DNA of 64,000 nt from Desulfobacter vibrioformis DSM 8776 (GTDB lineage Bacteria > Desulfobacterota > Desulfobacteria > Desulfobacterales > Desulfobacteraceae): positions 336,162 to 400,161 of the forward strand of contig NZ_JQKJ01000001.1 in the NCBI RefSeq assembly GCF_000745975.1. The letters run 5' to 3'. Of this stretch, positions 1 to 10,237 are shown in pieces. Made by a program: the position numbers and the translations under genes. A model generated the notes under the pieces. It was not told the origin of the DNA and did not search any database. It worked only from the letters and a program-made list of their open reading frames with translations. How positions within the stretch are numbered: the first letter of the stretch is position 1; each line of letters begins with the position of its first letter.

Positions 1-1304
1 GAAAGGTAGAAGTCGCTGAAATCAAAGCCCGTGTCGGTGGCATTTTAAAGTTCAATGACAGTATTCAGACGGTCACCTCGGCCCAGGGTGATGTCATTGT
101 CATGAACCGCAAAGGTGGCGGTGTGACCATTGTCGGCGAGGAGGGGCGTGAGCGTGCCAAGGAAAACGTCATTTACGGTGCCACCCTCCATGCCAAAGAC
201 GGCCAGCAGATTGAGCCAGGTGACATTATAGCCTCCTGGGACCCCTTTACCACGCCGATTATCACGGAAGTATCCGGCCGGATAAGATTTGCTGACATTA
301 TCGTGGGGAATACGGTGCAGGAACAGATTGACCCGGTTACCGGCAAGGTGTCAAGAACGATCATTGAAAGCAAGGATGTTGAGGTCCGGCCTAGAATCAC
401 CGTAAAGGATAAAGAGGGTAAAGCGGTTAAACTGCCCAACTCCAAGACCCCTGCCAGGTATTACCTGCCGGTAAACGCCATTCTCACTGTTGACGAGGAT
501 GACAACATCATGGCTGGTGACGTTATTGCCAAGCTGCCGCGTGCCACCACAAAAACCAAGGATATTACCGGCGGTCTGCCCAGGGTTGCCGAGCTTTTTG
601 AGGTCAGAAAACCAAAGGATCCGTCAGTGCTGACTGAAATTGACGGCTATGTCACTGTTGCAAAGGGGACTAAAGGCCGCCAGAAGGTAACGGTTAAACC
701 CGGTGATGTTGGAGAGGCAAAAGAGTATGCCATCCCCAAGGGCCAGCATGTGTCTGTGTATGACGGCGATTATGTGAAAGCAGGAGATCCCTTGATCGCA
801 GGCTCTGCCAATCCCCAGGATATAATGAATATCAAGGGTGAAGTGGCACTGGCCAAATACCTGGTTGATGAGGTCCAGGAGGTTTACAGGCTCCAGGGTG
901 TGCGAATTAATGACAAACACATTGAGGTTGTTATCCGCCAGATGATGCGCCGGGTTAAAGTGATCTCCACCGGGGATACCAATTTTATTCCGGATGAGCA
1001 GGTTGACCGGATTCTTTTTGAGGAAACCAACCGTAAAGTAGCCATGGAAGGTGGTGAACCAGCCAAGGGTGAGCCCCTGATTCTTGGCATTACCAAGGCT
1101 TCTTTGTCCACGGACAGCTTTTTGTCTGCAGCATCGTTCCAGGAGACCACCAAGGTGCTGACCCTTGCTTCCATTGAAGGAAAATATGATAATCTCAAGG
1201 GGTTGAAAGAAAACGTTGTTATGGGCCGACTTATCCCGGCGGGCACGGGTTTTCCGGGTTACCGCAATATCGAAGTGGGATATGGTGAAATCGCTGAAGT
1301 GTAG
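1..1304 (+). CDS. rpoC: DNA-directed RNA polymerase beta' subunit (C-terminal part, 5' end outside window)
   Basis: The reading frame is open from base 3 to the TAG at 1302-1304, giving the last 433 residues of the catalytic beta' subunit of RNA polymerase. The C-terminal region is recognisable from 'IEVVIRQMMRRVKVISTGDT', 'LGITKASLSTDSFLSAASFQ' and 'NVVMGRLIPAGTGFPGYRN', which belong to the jaw/trigger-loop and C-terminal parts of beta'. The gene lies directly upstream of the rpsL promoter, the usual rpoBC-rpsLG order in bacteria. No terminator hairpin is evident between rpoC and rpsL, so read-through is likely. The identification is certain; only the N-terminal two thirds are missing from the window. 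Confidence 0.98.
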   Translation, partial: KVEVAEIKARVGGILKFNDSIQTVTSAQGDVIVMNRKGGGVTIVGEEGRERAKENVIYGATLHAKDGQQIEPGDIIASWDPFTTPIITEVSGRIRFADIIVGNTVQEQIDPVTGKVSRTIIESKDVEVRPRITVKDKEGKAVKLPNSKTPARYYLPVNAILTVDEDDNIMAGDVIAKLPRATTKTKDITGGLPRVAELFEVRKPKDPSVLTEIDGYVTVAKGTKGRQKVTVKPGDVGEAKEYAIPKGQHVSVYDGDYVKAGDPLIAGSANPQDIMNIKGEVALAKYLVDEVQEVYRLQGVRINDKHIEVVIRQMMRRVKVISTGDTNFIPDEQVDRILFEETNRKVAMEGGEPAKGEPLILGITKASLSTDSFLSAASFQETTKVLTLASIEGKYDNLKGLKENVVMGRLIPAGTGFPGYRNIEVGYGEIAEV

Positions 1305-1320
1305 GAAATATAAAATATTA

Positions 1321-1349
1321 TTGACATTTTGGAAAAGTATAAGTAGAAT
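1321..1349 (+). promoter_or_regulatory. sigma70-type promoter for the rpsL operon
   Basis: TTGACA at 1321-1326 and TAGAAT at 1344-1349 are separated by 17 bases. The -35 is a perfect match and the -10 has one mismatch to TATAAT. It lies in the short rpoC-rpsL gap, about 60 bases before the rpsL start. This gives the ribosomal operon its own promoter in addition to read-through from rpoC. No transcript data support it; the call rests on consensus and position. Confidence 0.75.
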
Positions 1350-1408
1350 TGAATATTTTGTCGTGTATGGCGACTTATTAAGTTTGATGAAGGAGCGTGT
1401 GGAGAGTT

Positions 1409-1780
1409 ATGCCGACCATAAATCAATTGGTAAGAAAAGGTAGAAAGAAATCGGAAAAGAAGGTGAGTACGCCAGGTTTGAAGGGCGGGCCTCAAAAACG
1501 CGGGGTTTGCACAAGGGTATATACTTCTACTCCTAAAAAGCCGAACTCAGCTTTGCGTAAGGTTGCAAGGGTTCGTTTGACAACCGGTATGGAAGTTGCT
1601 GCCTATATCCCCGGCATGGGGCATAATCTCCAGGAGCACTCCGTTGTTCTGGTCAGGGGTGGGAGGGTGAAAGACCTTCCGGGTGTGCGCTATCATATTG
1701 TCAGGGGTGCCCTTGACACGCTGGGCGTGGATGACCGTCGCCAGGGGCGTTCAAAATATGGTGCCAAACGTCCCAAGTAA
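1409..1780 (+). CDS. rpsL: 30S ribosomal protein S12
   Basis: This encodes the 123-residue S12 protein of the small-subunit decoding centre. The start is the ATG beginning [12 protein letters not shown]; an in-frame ATG four codons upstream gives a non-standard extension and is not chosen. A GGAG motif lies just upstream of 1409. The conserved segment [11 protein letters not shown] carries Lys43, the residue found in streptomycin-sensitive bacteria, and [10 protein letters not shown] is also intact. It is the first gene after the 1321-1349 promoter, followed by rpsG. Confidence 0.98.
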   Translation: MPTINQLVRKGRKKSEKKVSTPGLKGGPQKRGVCTRVYTSTPKKPNSALRKVARVRLTTGMEVAAYIPGMGHNLQEHSVVLVRGGRVKDLPGVRYHIVRGALDTLGVDDRRQGRSKYGAKRPK

Positions 1781-1855
1781 TCAAGATGGCCCAGGGATTG
1801 TGATTGGGTTAAGCATTCATAATTAATAGAATATAAATTTGGTGGACTTTTTAAG

Positions 1856-2323
1856 ATGGCAGAAAAATTTGTTTTAAAAGAAGGCTTCATGCAGGATGCC
1901 ACGCATGAGGAGAAGCTTGCAGCCAAGTTTGTCAATTGTGTGATGAAAGACGGCAAAAAGAATGCTGCCCGTAAGGTTGTGGCTGATGCGTTGATGATTG
2001 CTGAGGATAAGATTGGCGAACCCGCTCTGACAGTGTTTAAAAAAGTGATTGATAATATCAGGCCTTCTGTCGAAGTGAAATCAAGAAGGATCGGCGGGTC
2101 TACCTACCAGGTGCCCACTGATATAAAACCCGGTCGCCAGACGGCATTGGCTTTCAGGTGGCTTATCAATTTCAGCAGAAACCGCTCTGAAAAAGGGTTT
2201 ACAAGAAAGCTTGCTGCTGAGCTGATGGATGCTTATAACGAGCGTGGCGGGGCAATCAAGAAAAGAGAAGATACGCATAAAATGGCCGAAGCCAACAAGG
2301 CGTTTGCGCATTTTAGGTGGTAG
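1856..2323 (+). CDS. rpsG: 30S ribosomal protein S7
   Basis: This is the 155-residue S7, which nucleates assembly of the 30S head by binding the 3' domain of 16S rRNA. The central 'GGSTYQVPTDIKPGRQTALA' region and the C-terminal 'GGAIKKREDTHKMAEANKAF' are typical. It stands 75 bases after rpsL. The next gene is tuf, not fusA: the elongation factor G gene that normally follows rpsG in this operon is absent here. The start has only a weak ribosome binding site. Confidence 0.98.
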   Translation: MAEKFVLKEGFMQDATHEEKLAAKFVNCVMKDGKKNAARKVVADALMIAEDKIGEPALTVFKKVIDNIRPSVEVKSRRIGGSTYQVPTDIKPGRQTALAFRWLINFSRNRSEKGFTRKLAAELMDAYNERGGAIKKREDTHKMAEANKAFAHFRW

Positions 2324-2370
2324 AAATTTAAAAATATCTTTGTAAACATTCCACAGGAGGAATAGAGAAG

Positions 2371-3564
2371 ATGGCTAAGGAGAAATTTGAGCGGAACAAA
2401 CCGCACGTGAACATCGGGACAATCGGGCATATCGATCACGGGAAAACCACTCTGACTGCGGCGATTACCAAGCTGGCCGGCCTGAAGGGCAATGGGACAT
2501 ATGTTCCCTTTGACGAAATTGACAAGGCCCCGGAAGAAAGAGAGCGTGGTATCACCATCGCCACGGCTCATGTTGAATACGAGACAGAAAATCGTCATTA
2601 CGCTCATGTCGATTGTCCGGGCCATGCTGACTATATTAAAAATATGATCACCGGTGCGGCCCAGATGGATGGTGCTATTCTTGTTGTGTCCGCCGATGAC
2701 GGCCCCATGCCCCAGACCCGGGAGCATATCCTGCTTGCCCGTCAGGTCGGTGTGCCTAAAATCGTTGTTTTTCTGAATAAATGCGACATGGTTGATGACG
2801 AAGAGCTGATCGAGCTTGTTGAGATGGAGCTTCAGGAACTTCTTGATACCTACGAATTCCCGGGTGATGAAACACCGATTGTCCGCGGCTCTGCGCTCAA
2901 GGCTCTGGAATGTGACGATGTGGACGCAGAAGAGGCTAAGCCAATTTATGAGCTTCTTGATGTGCTTGATTCCTATGTTCCCGAACCTGAAAGAGATGTT
3001 GCTAAGCCCTTCCTGATGCCCATCGAAGACGTTTTCTCGATTTCCGGCCGTGGTACTGTTGTTACCGGTCGTATTGAGCGCGGTGTGATTAAAACCGGCG
3101 AAGAGATTGAAATCGTAGGAATCAGAGACACCGCCAAGACAGTCTGCACCGGCGTTGAAATGTTCAGAAAACTTCTGGATGAGGGACAGGCCGGGGATAA
3201 TGTCGGGTTGTTGCTCCGTGGCACAAAACGTGATCAGGTTGAACGTGGCCAGGTTGTTTGCAAGCCCGGAACCATCACTCCGCATACCAAATTTAAAGCT
3301 GAAATGTATGCTTTGAGTAAAGAAGAAGGCGGGCGCCATACGCCGTTCTTTACCGGTTACAGACCTCAGTTTTTCTTCAGAACAACCGATATCACAGGCG
3401 TTTTGACTCTTGATGAAGGCGTTGAAATGATTATGCCTGGAGATAATGCTACCATTAACGTCGAATTGATCAACCCCATCGCCATGGAAAAGGAACTTCG
3501 TTTCGCTATTCGTGAGGGTGGCCGTACAGTTGGTGCCGGTGTTGTTGGTGAAATCGTAGAATAG
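2371..3564 (+). CDS. tuf: Elongation factor Tu
   Basis: This encodes EF-Tu of 397 residues, the GTPase that delivers aminoacyl-tRNA to the ribosome. The G1 motif GHIDHGKT is at residues 19-26, followed by DCPGH near 80 and NKCD near 136, then the two beta-barrel domains with [13 protein letters not shown] and YRPQFFF. A strong ribosome binding site (AGGAGG) precedes the ATG. The gene directly follows rpsG and precedes rpsJ, so the str and S10 operons are fused here, but without fusA. Length and motifs are normal. Confidence 0.98.
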   Translation: MAKEKFERNKPHVNIGTIGHIDHGKTTLTAAITKLAGLKGNGTYVPFDEIDKAPEERERGITIATAHVEYETENRHYAHVDCPGHADYIKNMITGAAQMDGAILVVSADDGPMPQTREHILLARQVGVPKIVVFLNKCDMVDDEELIELVEMELQELLDTYEFPGDETPIVRGSALKALECDDVDAEEAKPIYELLDVLDSYVPEPERDVAKPFLMPIEDVFSISGRGTVVTGRIERGVIKTGEEIEIVGIRDTAKTVCTGVEMFRKLLDEGQAGDNVGLLLRGTKRDQVERGQVVCKPGTITPHTKFKAEMYALSKEEGGRHTPFFTGYRPQFFFRTTDITGVLTLDEGVEMIMPGDNATINVELINPIAMEKELRFAIREGGRTVGAGVVGEIVE

Positions 3565-3587
3565 TAGATTAAGAAAGAACAATAATA

Positions 3588-3896
3588 ATGTTGAAGACTA
3601 AAATTAGAATTAGGCTCAAAGCTTATGACCATAAGCTGCTTGATCAGTCTTCGGTAGATATTGTTGATACGGCAAGGAAAACCGGTGCCAGAATTGTGGG
3701 GCCGGTTCCCTTACCCACCCGGATCAACAAGTTTACTGTGTTGCGTTCGCCGCATGTGAATAAAAAATCACGTGAGCAGTTTGAAATCAGAACGCACAAA
3801 AGAATGATGGATATTCTTGAGCCTACACAGCAGACAGTGGACGCGTTAATGAAGCTTGACCTGTCCCCCGGCGTAGATGTCGAAATTAAATTATAG
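3588..3896 (+). CDS. rpsJ: 30S ribosomal protein S10
   Basis: This 102-residue S10 (NusE) is a 30S head protein that also acts in transcription antitermination with NusB. The family pattern is clear: '[17 protein letters not shown]', '[20 protein letters not shown]' and 'FEIRTHKR'. It opens the S10 gene block 23 bases after tuf, with only a weak ribosome binding site, so it may depend on translation from tuf. Confidence 0.98.
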   Translation: MLKTKIRIRLKAYDHKLLDQSSVDIVDTARKTGARIVGPVPLPTRINKFTVLRSPHVNKKSREQFEIRTHKRMMDILEPTQQTVDALMKLDLSPGVDVEIKL

Positions 3897-3920
3897 TGCA
3901 TTAACAGGAACATATTCGTT

Positions 3921-4553
3921 ATGATGAATGGATTGCTTGGAAAAAAAATCGGTATGACCAACGTGTTTGCTTCCGATGGACAGCTCGTTCCTGTTACAGT
4001 GCTGCAGGTTGGCCCCTGTGTCGTAACCCAGATAAAAACGGAAGAGACAGACGGGTATACCGCCTTGCAGCTCGGGTTTGATGAAAAGCCGGTTGAGCGA
4101 TTAAACAAACCCATTGCAGGACATTTAAAAAAAACATCGGACAAAGGGTTTCGGGTTTTAAGAGAATTTAGAGAAGAATCCGTTGACGACATAGAAGCCG
4201 GGGCGACCATCGGTGCTGATATGTTTTCAATTGGTGATAAAGTAACTGTGACCGGTATTTCCAAAGGTCGTGGTTTCCAGGGAACCATCAAACGTCATGG
4301 TTTTTCCAGGGGGCCTGAAAGTCACGGTAACCGGAATCATAGAAAACCTGGCTCCATCGGCAACTCAGCATGGCCTGCAAAGGTAATTAAGGGAAAAAAA
4401 TTGCCCGGTCATACAGGTGTGGATAAAGTTACGGTAAAAAATTTAACAATTGTAGATATTAAGCACGACGACAACCTTATCCTGGTAAAAGGTGCAGTTC
4501 CCGGTTTTAAAACCGGTGTTGTCGAGGTGCGCAAAGCTGATGTAAAAAAATAA
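3921..4553 (+). CDS. rplC: 50S ribosomal protein L3
   Basis: This is the 210-residue L3, which binds near the 3' end of 23S rRNA and helps shape the peptidyl transferase centre. The N-terminus [12 protein letters not shown] and the loop [19 protein letters not shown] are characteristic. Two tandem ATG codons start the gene; the second (3924) could be the true start with no functional difference. A 122-base gap follows before rplD. Confidence 0.97.
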   Translation: MMNGLLGKKIGMTNVFASDGQLVPVTVLQVGPCVVTQIKTEETDGYTALQLGFDEKPVERLNKPIAGHLKKTSDKGFRVLREFREESVDDIEAGATIGADMFSIGDKVTVTGISKGRGFQGTIKRHGFSRGPESHGNRNHRKPGSIGNSAWPAKVIKGKKLPGHTGVDKVTVKNLTIVDIKHDDNLILVKGAVPGFKTGVVEVRKADVKK

Positions 4554-4675
4554 GACAGTTTTCGACGCTGGGTTGATGATACCTCAGTGTCTGACCAAGT
4601 AGAAAAATAGCGGCTATGGGTATTGCAAATATTTCGCAGTGATGCATAGTCGATCAAAATTGAAGAGGAAGAATA

Positions 4676-5296
4676 ATGGCTGCTGTAGATGTATTCAACA
4701 GTACAGGTGCTAAAGTATCTGAAGTGGAGTTGCCTGACGAAATTTTCAGCATACCGGTCAAGACAAGTGTTCTTCACGACGTGGTTCGATCCCAGCTCGT
4801 TGCAAAACGGGAGGGGACTGCTGCGTCTAAGACCAGGGGTATGATTGCAGGTTCTACAAAGAAATTATTCAGACAGAAAGGGACTGGTAATGCCCGGGCC
4901 GGTAGCATAAAATCTCCTTTGCGTAAAGGTGGTGGTGTTATCTTTGGTCCCAGTCCCAGATCCTATGAAATCAAAGTGCCGAAAAAAGTAAGAAAACTCG
5001 CCCTTAAAATGGCTTTAAGTGCAAAAGTATCAGACAGTCGGCTTTTTGTTGTTGACGCCCTTGAACTCCAAGAGATCAAAACAAAAGCACTGGCAAATGT
5101 ACTTTCAGCACTGAATCTTGATGACCTTCTCATTGTTTCAGATACCGATGATACGAAACTTGCTCTGTCCTCCAGGAATATTCCGGATGTCAAAGTGATA
5201 AAGACAGAAGGTCTCAATGTTTATGACATTTTAAAGTTTAAAAACCTTCTGCTGGAAGAATCCAGTATTCAAAACATCAAAGGGAGGTTGAGCTGA
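4676..5296 (+). CDS. rplD: 50S ribosomal protein L4
   Basis: This encodes L4, 206 residues, an early-assembling 23S rRNA binding protein that lines the nascent peptide exit tunnel. The tunnel loop is visible as '[20 protein letters not shown]' around residues 64-83, followed by [13 protein letters not shown]. An AGAGGAAGA ribosome binding site precedes the ATG. It ends one base before rplW begins. In enterobacteria L4 autoregulates its operon; I cannot tell from sequence whether that holds here. Confidence 0.97.
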   Translation: MAAVDVFNSTGAKVSEVELPDEIFSIPVKTSVLHDVVRSQLVAKREGTAASKTRGMIAGSTKKLFRQKGTGNARAGSIKSPLRKGGGVIFGPSPRSYEIKVPKKVRKLALKMALSAKVSDSRLFVVDALELQEIKTKALANVLSALNLDDLLIVSDTDDTKLALSSRNIPDVKVIKTEGLNVYDILKFKNLLLEESSIQNIKGRLS

Positions 5297-5297
5297 G

Positions 5298-5585
5298 ATG
5301 ATTGAATATGACATCCTCCGTGGACCTGTGGTTACTGAGAAAACTACCCTTCAAAAAGAGCTGCTCAACCAGGTGACTTTTAAAGTTGCCAAGGATGCCA
5401 ACCGGGTTGAAATTAAAAATGCCGTTGAAAAGGCATTCAATGCACAAGTCAAACAGGTCAGAACCGTACAGGTTAAAGGCAAAACAAGACAACGTGGCAG
5501 AATTATCGGCAAAAAAAAGGACTGGAAAAAAGCCGTTGTCACTCTCATGCCCGGACAACGAATTGATTTTTTTGAAGGTGTGTAA
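5298..5585 (+). CDS. rplW: 50S ribosomal protein L23
   Basis: This 95-residue protein matches L23, which sits at the mouth of the exit tunnel and docks trigger factor and the signal recognition particle. The N-terminal '[14 protein letters not shown]' and the central '[18 protein letters not shown]' segments are typical. It lies tightly between rplD and rplB with its ribosome binding site (GGGAGG) inside the rplD tail. Confidence 0.96.
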   Translation: MIEYDILRGPVVTEKTTLQKELLNQVTFKVAKDANRVEIKNAVEKAFNAQVKQVRTVQVKGKTRQRGRIIGKKKDWKKAVVTLMPGQRIDFFEGV

Positions 5586-5597
5586 AGAGGTATTAAT

Positions 5598-6431
5598 ATG
5601 TCAACAATAGTTAAGACCAAGCCGACATCTCCGGGAAGACGTGCTCAGGAGTATCTTTCTTTTGAAGAAATTACAAAAGACACTCCTGAACGAAGGCTGA
5701 CTAAAAATCTCAATAAACGGTCGGGCCGGAATTCCTATGGAAGAATTACCGCCAAACACAGAGGCGGCGGCGCTAAGAAAAAATATCGTATTATCGATTT
5801 CAAAAGGGATAAAGACGGAATTCCAGCCAAGGTTTCTGCAATTGAATATGATCCGAACAGATCTGCCAGGATTGCCCTGTTGACCTACGCTGACGGTGAG
5901 AAAAAATATATTTTGGCTCCCCTTGATATCAAGGTCGGTGATATTCTTGAAACCGGGCCTGATGCTGATATTAAACCCGGGAACTGTCTGCCCCTTGAAA
6001 ATATCCCCACCGGTACCCGAATTCATAATATTGAGTTGAAGCAGAACAAGGGTGGCCAGATTGTCAGAAGTGCCGGCGGATATGCCCGTCTCATGGCCAA
6101 AGAAGGGTCGTATGCCCAGATCCTGCTTCCTTCCGGTGAAGTCCGCATGATTCATGTTAAATGCAAAGCCACTGTCGGCCGTGTGGGAAATGAGAAACAC
6201 AGCGATGTCAGCATCGGTAAAGCCGGACGTGCCAGGTGGATGGGGAAACGGCCTTCGGTTCGTGGTGTGGCAATGAACCCTGTGGATCATCCCATGGGTG
6301 GCGGCGAAGGCCGTTCTTCAGGCGGGCGTCAGCCGTGTTCTCCCTGGGGCGTGCCTGCAAAGGGTAAAAAGACCCGCAATAATGCCAGAACAGATCAGTA
6401 TATTGTTAAAAGAAGGGCTAAAAGGAAATAG
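5598..6431 (+). CDS. rplB: 50S ribosomal protein L2
   Basis: This is the 277-residue L2, a core 23S rRNA binding protein needed for subunit association and peptidyl transfer. Segments [20 protein letters not shown], '[20 protein letters not shown]' and the C-terminal '[20 protein letters not shown]' contain the conserved His-rich loop. The C-terminal tail 'IVKRRAKRK' is normal. An AGAGG ribosome binding site precedes the ATG. Confidence 0.98.
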   Translation: MSTIVKTKPTSPGRRAQEYLSFEEITKDTPERRLTKNLNKRSGRNSYGRITAKHRGGGAKKKYRIIDFKRDKDGIPAKVSAIEYDPNRSARIALLTYADGEKKYILAPLDIKVGDILETGPDADIKPGNCLPLENIPTGTRIHNIELKQNKGGQIVRSAGGYARLMAKEGSYAQILLPSGEVRMIHVKCKATVGRVGNEKHSDVSIGKAGRARWMGKRPSVRGVAMNPVDHPMGGGEGRSSGGRQPCSPWGVPAKGKKTRNNARTDQYIVKRRAKRK

Positions 6432-6441
6432 GTGATAAATT

Positions 6442-6717
6442 ATGCCAAGATCATTAAAAAAAGGACCCTATATCGCGCCTGAGCTTCTTAAAAAAGTTCT
6501 TGAAGCCCAAAAGTCCAGCAGTAATAAAGTAATTAAAACCTGGTCGCGCCGTTCTACTATTTTGCCTGAAATGGTCGGCAACACCTTTGCCGTTCATAAC
6601 GGAAAAAAATTTATTCCTGTGTTTATCACGGAAAATATGGTGGGGCATAAACTTGGTGAATTTTCACCCACAAGAACTTATTGGGGTCATGCCGCAGATA
6701 AAAAAGCCAAACGCTAA
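6442..6717 (+). CDS. rpsS: 30S ribosomal protein S19
   Basis: This 91-residue protein is S19, part of the 30S head next to S13. '[11 protein letters not shown]' and '[22 protein letters not shown]' are signature stretches. It is ten bases from rplB and 29 bases before rplV, in the standard S10-block order. Nothing unusual. Confidence 0.97.
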   Translation: MPRSLKKGPYIAPELLKKVLEAQKSSSNKVIKTWSRRSTILPEMVGNTFAVHNGKKFIPVFITENMVGHKLGEFSPTRTYWGHAADKKAKR

Positions 6718-6746
6718 TCTGCCATGATTTAGAGGGAATTTAAGAT

Positions 6747-7073
6747 ATGGAAGTTAAAGCGACTACAAGATATACAAGAATCTCAGCGTTAAAGCTTCGG
6801 CTGCCCATCAGCCAGATCAAGGGCAAAAATGCGGGCCAGGCGCTGACTCTCTTGAAGTTCATGCCTTTAAAAGCCGCAGACATCATGTATAAGACCCTGC
6901 AGTCTGCCATTGCCAATGCCGAACATAACAACGAGATGGATGTTGATAAACTGATAGTGAAAAATGTGATTGTTGATCAGGGACCATCCATGAAACGATT
7001 CAGGCCGCGGGCAAGGGGAAGAGCTGCCCGTATTCTAAAAAGAACCAGTCATATAACAGTGGTGGTAGAATAA
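6747..7073 (+). CDS. rplV: 50S ribosomal protein L22
   Basis: L22, 108 residues, contacts all 23S rRNA domains, and its beta-hairpin reaches into the exit tunnel. The C-terminal '[18 protein letters not shown]' hairpin region and 'RTSHITVVV' end are typical. GAGGGAA precedes the ATG. The order rpsS-rplV-rpsC is conserved across bacteria. Confidence 0.97.
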   Translation: MEVKATTRYTRISALKLRLPISQIKGKNAGQALTLLKFMPLKAADIMYKTLQSAIANAEHNNEMDVDKLIVKNVIVDQGPSMKRFRPRARGRAARILKRTSHITVVVE

Positions 7074-7098
7074 ACCGTCTAAACAAGGAGGCAAAGGC

Positions 7099-7752
7099 TT
7101 GGGCCAGAAAGTAAATCCTACCGGATTAAGATTAGGCATTATCAGGACTTGGGATTCCCGGTGGTACGCTGACAAAGAGTACGCAAACTTTGTCGAAGAA
7201 GATTTCAAAGTAAGAAAATTTTTGAAACAGAAATTATACCACGCCGGTATCTCCAAAATTGAAATTGAACGATTTTCCAAGCAGATCAGGCTCAGGGTTT
7301 TTGCAGCCAGGCCCGGCATCATTATCGGCAAAAAGGGTGCAGAGATCGCGCTGCTGAAAAATGAGCTTGAAAAAATGCTTAATCCTGAAGTCTTGATTGA
7401 TATCAAAGAGGTCAGAAGACCTGAAACCGACGCACAGCTGGTGGCGGAAAATATTGCAAGCCAGCTTGAAAAACGCATCGCCTTCAGAAGGGCAATGAAA
7501 AGAAGCGTTTCCTCTGCCATGAGATTCGGGGCAAAAGGTATTAAAATTATCTGCTCCGGTCGTCTGGGTGGTGCTGAAATGGCCAGAACCGAATGGTACA
7601 AGGAAGGCAGAATCCCTTTGCATACGCTTAGAGCCGATGTGGATTACGGATTCATTGAAGCCAAGACCACCTATGGTGCCATTGGTATTAAGGTGTTCAT
7701 ATTCAAGGGGGAAGTGTTAAGCCCCGGTGAACAGACTCTGGCAACTAATTAG
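7099..7752 (+). CDS. rpsC: 30S ribosomal protein S3
   Basis: S3 (217 residues) lines the mRNA entry channel. The start is a TTG codon at 7099, supported by the AAGGAGG ribosome binding site and by the standard [13 protein letters not shown]-terminus. The KH domain is seen in '[20 protein letters not shown]' and the C-terminal domain in '[20 protein letters not shown]'-like sequence (here [18 protein letters not shown]). Several genes in this block use TTG starts. Confidence 0.97.
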   Translation: MGQKVNPTGLRLGIIRTWDSRWYADKEYANFVEEDFKVRKFLKQKLYHAGISKIEIERFSKQIRLRVFAARPGIIIGKKGAEIALLKNELEKMLNPEVLIDIKEVRRPETDAQLVAENIASQLEKRIAFRRAMKRSVSSAMRFGAKGIKIICSGRLGGAEMARTEWYKEGRIPLHTLRADVDYGFIEAKTTYGAIGIKVFIFKGEVLSPGEQTLATN

Positions 7753-7775
7753 ACGCAATAAGGAGAAATTAGCAA

Positions 7776-8186
7776 ATGCTGAGTCCCAGAAATATCAAAT
7801 ACCGCAAACAATTCCGTGGCAGAACCAAAGGAATGCCCACGAGGGGCAATACATTGAGTTTTGGAGATTATGGACTCCAGGCCGTGGAATGCGGATATAT
7901 AAATGCAAGACAGATTGAGGCGGCCAGGGTCGCGATGACCAGAAAGGCAAAAAGGCAGGGTAAAAGCTGGATTCGTTTTTTTCCTGATCACCCCGTTACC
8001 AAGAAGCCGGCTGAAGTTAGAATGGGTAAAGGTAAAGGCGCAACAGATGCCTGGGTAGCAAGGGTAAAGCCGGGCAAAATTCTCTATGAAATGGAAGGTG
8101 TTGACAGAGAATTGGCCAAAGAAGCCTTAAGGCTGGCGGCCAGAAAACTTTCCGTAAAAACCCGATTTGTGGAAAGGAGAAAATAA
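7776..8186 (+). CDS. rplP: 50S ribosomal protein L16
   Basis: This 136-residue L16 sits near the A-site and 5S rRNA. The family start [15 protein letters not shown] and the conserved '[20 protein letters not shown]' loop are present. It shares one base with rpmC (TAATG), so translation of L29 is coupled to it. Confidence 0.97.
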   Translation: MLSPRNIKYRKQFRGRTKGMPTRGNTLSFGDYGLQAVECGYINARQIEAARVAMTRKAKRQGKSWIRFFPDHPVTKKPAEVRMGKGKGATDAWVARVKPGKILYEMEGVDRELAKEALRLAARKLSVKTRFVERRK

Positions 8187-8386
8187 TGTTTAAGGCCAGT
8201 GAAATCAGAGACATGGATGCAGGCCAGATTAAAGATAAGATCGTTGAGCTTAAAAAGGAACTGTTTAAACTTCGTTTCCAGAGTAATGTAGGTCAGCTCA
8301 CGAATACGGCCAATCTGTCCAGTGTAAGAAAAGACATTGCCAGACTTTACACGATTTCCAAAGAAATGAATGTCAAAATTAGCTAA
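8186..8386 (+). CDS. rpmC: 50S ribosomal protein L29
   Basis: L29, 66 residues, is a two-helix protein at the exit tunnel. The sequence 'ELKKELFKLRFQSNVGQLTN' carries the conserved core (LFxLRFQ). Its start overlaps the rplP stop by one base, and it ends three bases before rpsQ. Confidence 0.96.
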   Translation: MFKASEIRDMDAGQIKDKIVELKKELFKLRFQSNVGQLTNTANLSSVRKDIARLYTISKEMNVKIS

Positions 8387-8389
8387 TTA

Positions 8390-8662
8390 ATGAGTACTGA
8401 TATGGAAACTACAAAAAAAAATAAAAAAGAGCTGATTGGTCTGATCGTGTCCGACAAAATGGATAAGTCCGTGGTGGTCAGGGTTGAAAGATTTGTACAG
8501 CATACGGTGTACAAAAAGTACATCAAACGCTACAAAAAATATCATGCCCATGATGAGCAGAATGACTGCAGAATTGGTGACGAAGTCAAAATTATCGAAA
8601 CCAGGCCGCTGAGTAAACACAAACGGTTTCGGGTGACTGAAATTGTTAAAAAAGCGGTCTAG
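8390..8662 (+). CDS. rpsQ: 30S ribosomal protein S17
   Basis: This 90-residue S17 is an OB-fold protein that binds the 5' domain of 16S rRNA. '[20 protein letters not shown]' and '[19 protein letters not shown]' identify it. There is no clear ribosome binding site, so coupling to rpmC is likely; an in-frame ATG at 8402 could also be the start. Confidence 0.96.
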   Translation: MSTDMETTKKNKKELIGLIVSDKMDKSVVVRVERFVQHTVYKKYIKRYKKYHAHDEQNDCRIGDEVKIIETRPLSKHKRFRVTEIVKKAV

Positions 8663-8680
8663 TGTCTAAGGAGTTGAATA

Positions 8681-9049
8681 ATGATTCAAAGTGAAACCAG
8701 ACTGACAGTCGCTGACAATTCAGGCGCCAAGGAACTGTACTGTATTAAAGTCCTTGGTGGGTCTAAAAGAAGATACGCCACCATCGGAGATGTTATCGTT
8801 GTTTCCGTAAAAGAGGCTATTCCCAATTCAAAGGTCAGCAAAGGGGACGTGGTCCGGGCTGTTATTGTCAGAACCAAAAAAGAGATATCCCGGCCCGACG
8901 GATCATCCATCCGTTTTGATGATAATTCCGCGGTTGTAATTAACAAGAATAACGAGCCGGTGGGAACCCGTATTTTCGGACCAGTGGCAAGAGAACTTCG
9001 GGCAAAGCGTTTTATGAAGATCATTTCTCTTGCACCGGACGTACTTTGA
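8681..9049 (+). CDS. rplN: 50S ribosomal protein L14
   Basis: L14, 122 residues, lies at the subunit interface (bridge B5/B8). '[19 protein letters not shown]' and the C-terminal '[20 protein letters not shown]' are near the bacterial consensus. A good ribosome binding site (AAGGAG) precedes the ATG. Confidence 0.98.
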   Translation: MIQSETRLTVADNSGAKELYCIKVLGGSKRRYATIGDVIVVSVKEAIPNSKVSKGDVVRAVIVRTKKEISRPDGSSIRFDDNSAVVINKNNEPVGTRIFGPVARELRAKRFMKIISLAPDVL

Positions 9050-9078
9050 TCCACGGTCAGGGAGAACAGAATTAAGTC

Positions 9079-9399
9079 ATGAAAATAAGAATAAAAAAAG
9101 ACGATAAAGTCAAGGTATTGACCGGCAAGGACAAAGGTAAGATCGGCACGGTACTCAAGGTTGTCCAAAAGAAAAACCGGATTGTTGTGGAAAATATCAA
9201 CATGGTTAAAGTTCATCAGAGACCTTCCCAGGCAAATCCCCAGGGGGGCATTGTTGAAAAACCCATGCCCATGGACGTGTCCAATCTTATGCTGATGTGT
9301 AACTCCTGTGTAAAACCGACCCGTATCGGAATCAAAGAGCTGGAAGATGGAAAACGGGTAAGAGTCTGTAAAAAATGCAATCAGCAGATAGACTCATAA
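9079..9399 (+). CDS. rplX: 50S ribosomal protein L24 with zinc-ribbon-like tail
   Basis: This 106-residue L24 begins assembly of the 50S subunit. The KOW motif is seen in '[20 protein letters not shown]'. The C-terminal part holds two CxxC pairs (CNSC and CKKC), the zinc-binding form found in many non-enteric bacteria. Together with S4, S14 and L36 below, it suggests an unreplaced zinc-containing ribosome. Confidence 0.97.
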   Translation: MKIRIKKDDKVKVLTGKDKGKIGTVLKVVQKKNRIVVENINMVKVHQRPSQANPQGGIVEKPMPMDVSNLMLMCNSCVKPTRIGIKELEDGKRVRVCKKCNQQIDS

Positions 9400-9421
9400 C
9401 ACCAAAGCCTGGAGAAAATAA

Positions 9422-9961
9422 ATGAGTACGCTTAAGGAAACGTATACCAATGAAGTGGTTCCCGCACTGATGGGTGAGTTTAACTACACGAATCTGTGCC
9501 AGGTGCCCAAGTTGGAAAAGATTGTACTGAATATGGGGCTTGGCGAAGCGGTCAGAAACCCGAAAATTGTTGAAACAGCAGCCCAGGAACTTGGATTGAT
9601 TGCAGGGCAGAAAGCGGTAATCACCCGCGCAAAAAAACCCATTGCCAACTTTAAATTGCGTGCGGATCTTCCCATTGGCTGCAAAGTGACCCTTAGACGG
9701 GAAAAAATGTATGACTTTCTTGACAGACTGATCAACATCGCACTTCCCCGTGTAAGAGATTTTAGAGGCATTTCCGGAAAAGCATTTGATGGCCGTGGCA
9801 ATTACAGTTTAGGCATCACGGAGCATATCATTTTTCCTGAAATTGAATATGATAAGACCGACGCTATCAAGGGCCTCAACGTAACGGTTGTCACCACAGC
9901 CAAAACCGATGAAGAAGGGAAATCATTCCTTAAATTGATGGGAATGCCCTTTAAAAATTAA
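9422..9961 (+). CDS. rplE: 50S ribosomal protein L5
   Basis: L5, 179 residues, binds 5S rRNA and contacts P-site tRNA and S13. Recognisable segments are '[20 protein letters not shown]', '[20 protein letters not shown]' and '[20 protein letters not shown]'. GGAG precedes the ATG and the gene ends just before rpsN. Confidence 0.98.
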   Translation: MSTLKETYTNEVVPALMGEFNYTNLCQVPKLEKIVLNMGLGEAVRNPKIVETAAQELGLIAGQKAVITRAKKPIANFKLRADLPIGCKVTLRREKMYDFLDRLINIALPRVRDFRGISGKAFDGRGNYSLGITEHIIFPEIEYDKTDAIKGLNVTVVTTAKTDEEGKSFLKLMGMPFKN

Positions 9962-9982
9962 GGACCTAAGGAGGAAGATCGT

Positions 9983-10168
9983 TTGGCTAAAAAAGCTTTA
10001 ATCGCAAAGGCACAAAGAAAACCCAAATTTGGTGTACGGGCTTACAACAGGTGTCCTTTATGCGGTAGACCACGTGCGTTTATTAGAAAAGCTGGTATCT
10101 GTAGAATCTGTTTTAGAACGCTTGCCTCACAAGGTAAACTGCCGGGCGTAACCAAGTCTTCTTGGTAA
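9983..10168 (+). CDS. rpsN: 30S ribosomal protein S14, zinc-binding (type Z)
   Basis: This is the short 61-residue form of S14 with two CxxC pairs (CPLC and CRIC), the zinc-containing type Z, as opposed to the roughly 100-residue cysteine-free form of enterobacteria. The start is TTG at 9983 with a strong AAGGAGG site just upstream. The conserved ending is 'LPGVTKSSW'. It sits in the normal place between rplE and rpsH. Confidence 0.97.
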   Translation: MAKKALIAKAQRKPKFGVRAYNRCPLCGRPRAFIRKAGICRICFRTLASQGKLPGVTKSSW

Positions 10169-10237
10169 TGTATCCTAGGCAGTATATCCAGATTCTAACG
10201 ATTATTTTAATATCAGCTTATTTAAGGAGATTTTCAA

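Noticed and set aside
2233..3582. A 449-codon open frame on the minus strand opposite tuf
   Set aside because: It lies wholly antisense to EF-Tu, has no recognisable domain or ribosome binding site, and is a shadow of the conserved codon pattern of tuf.
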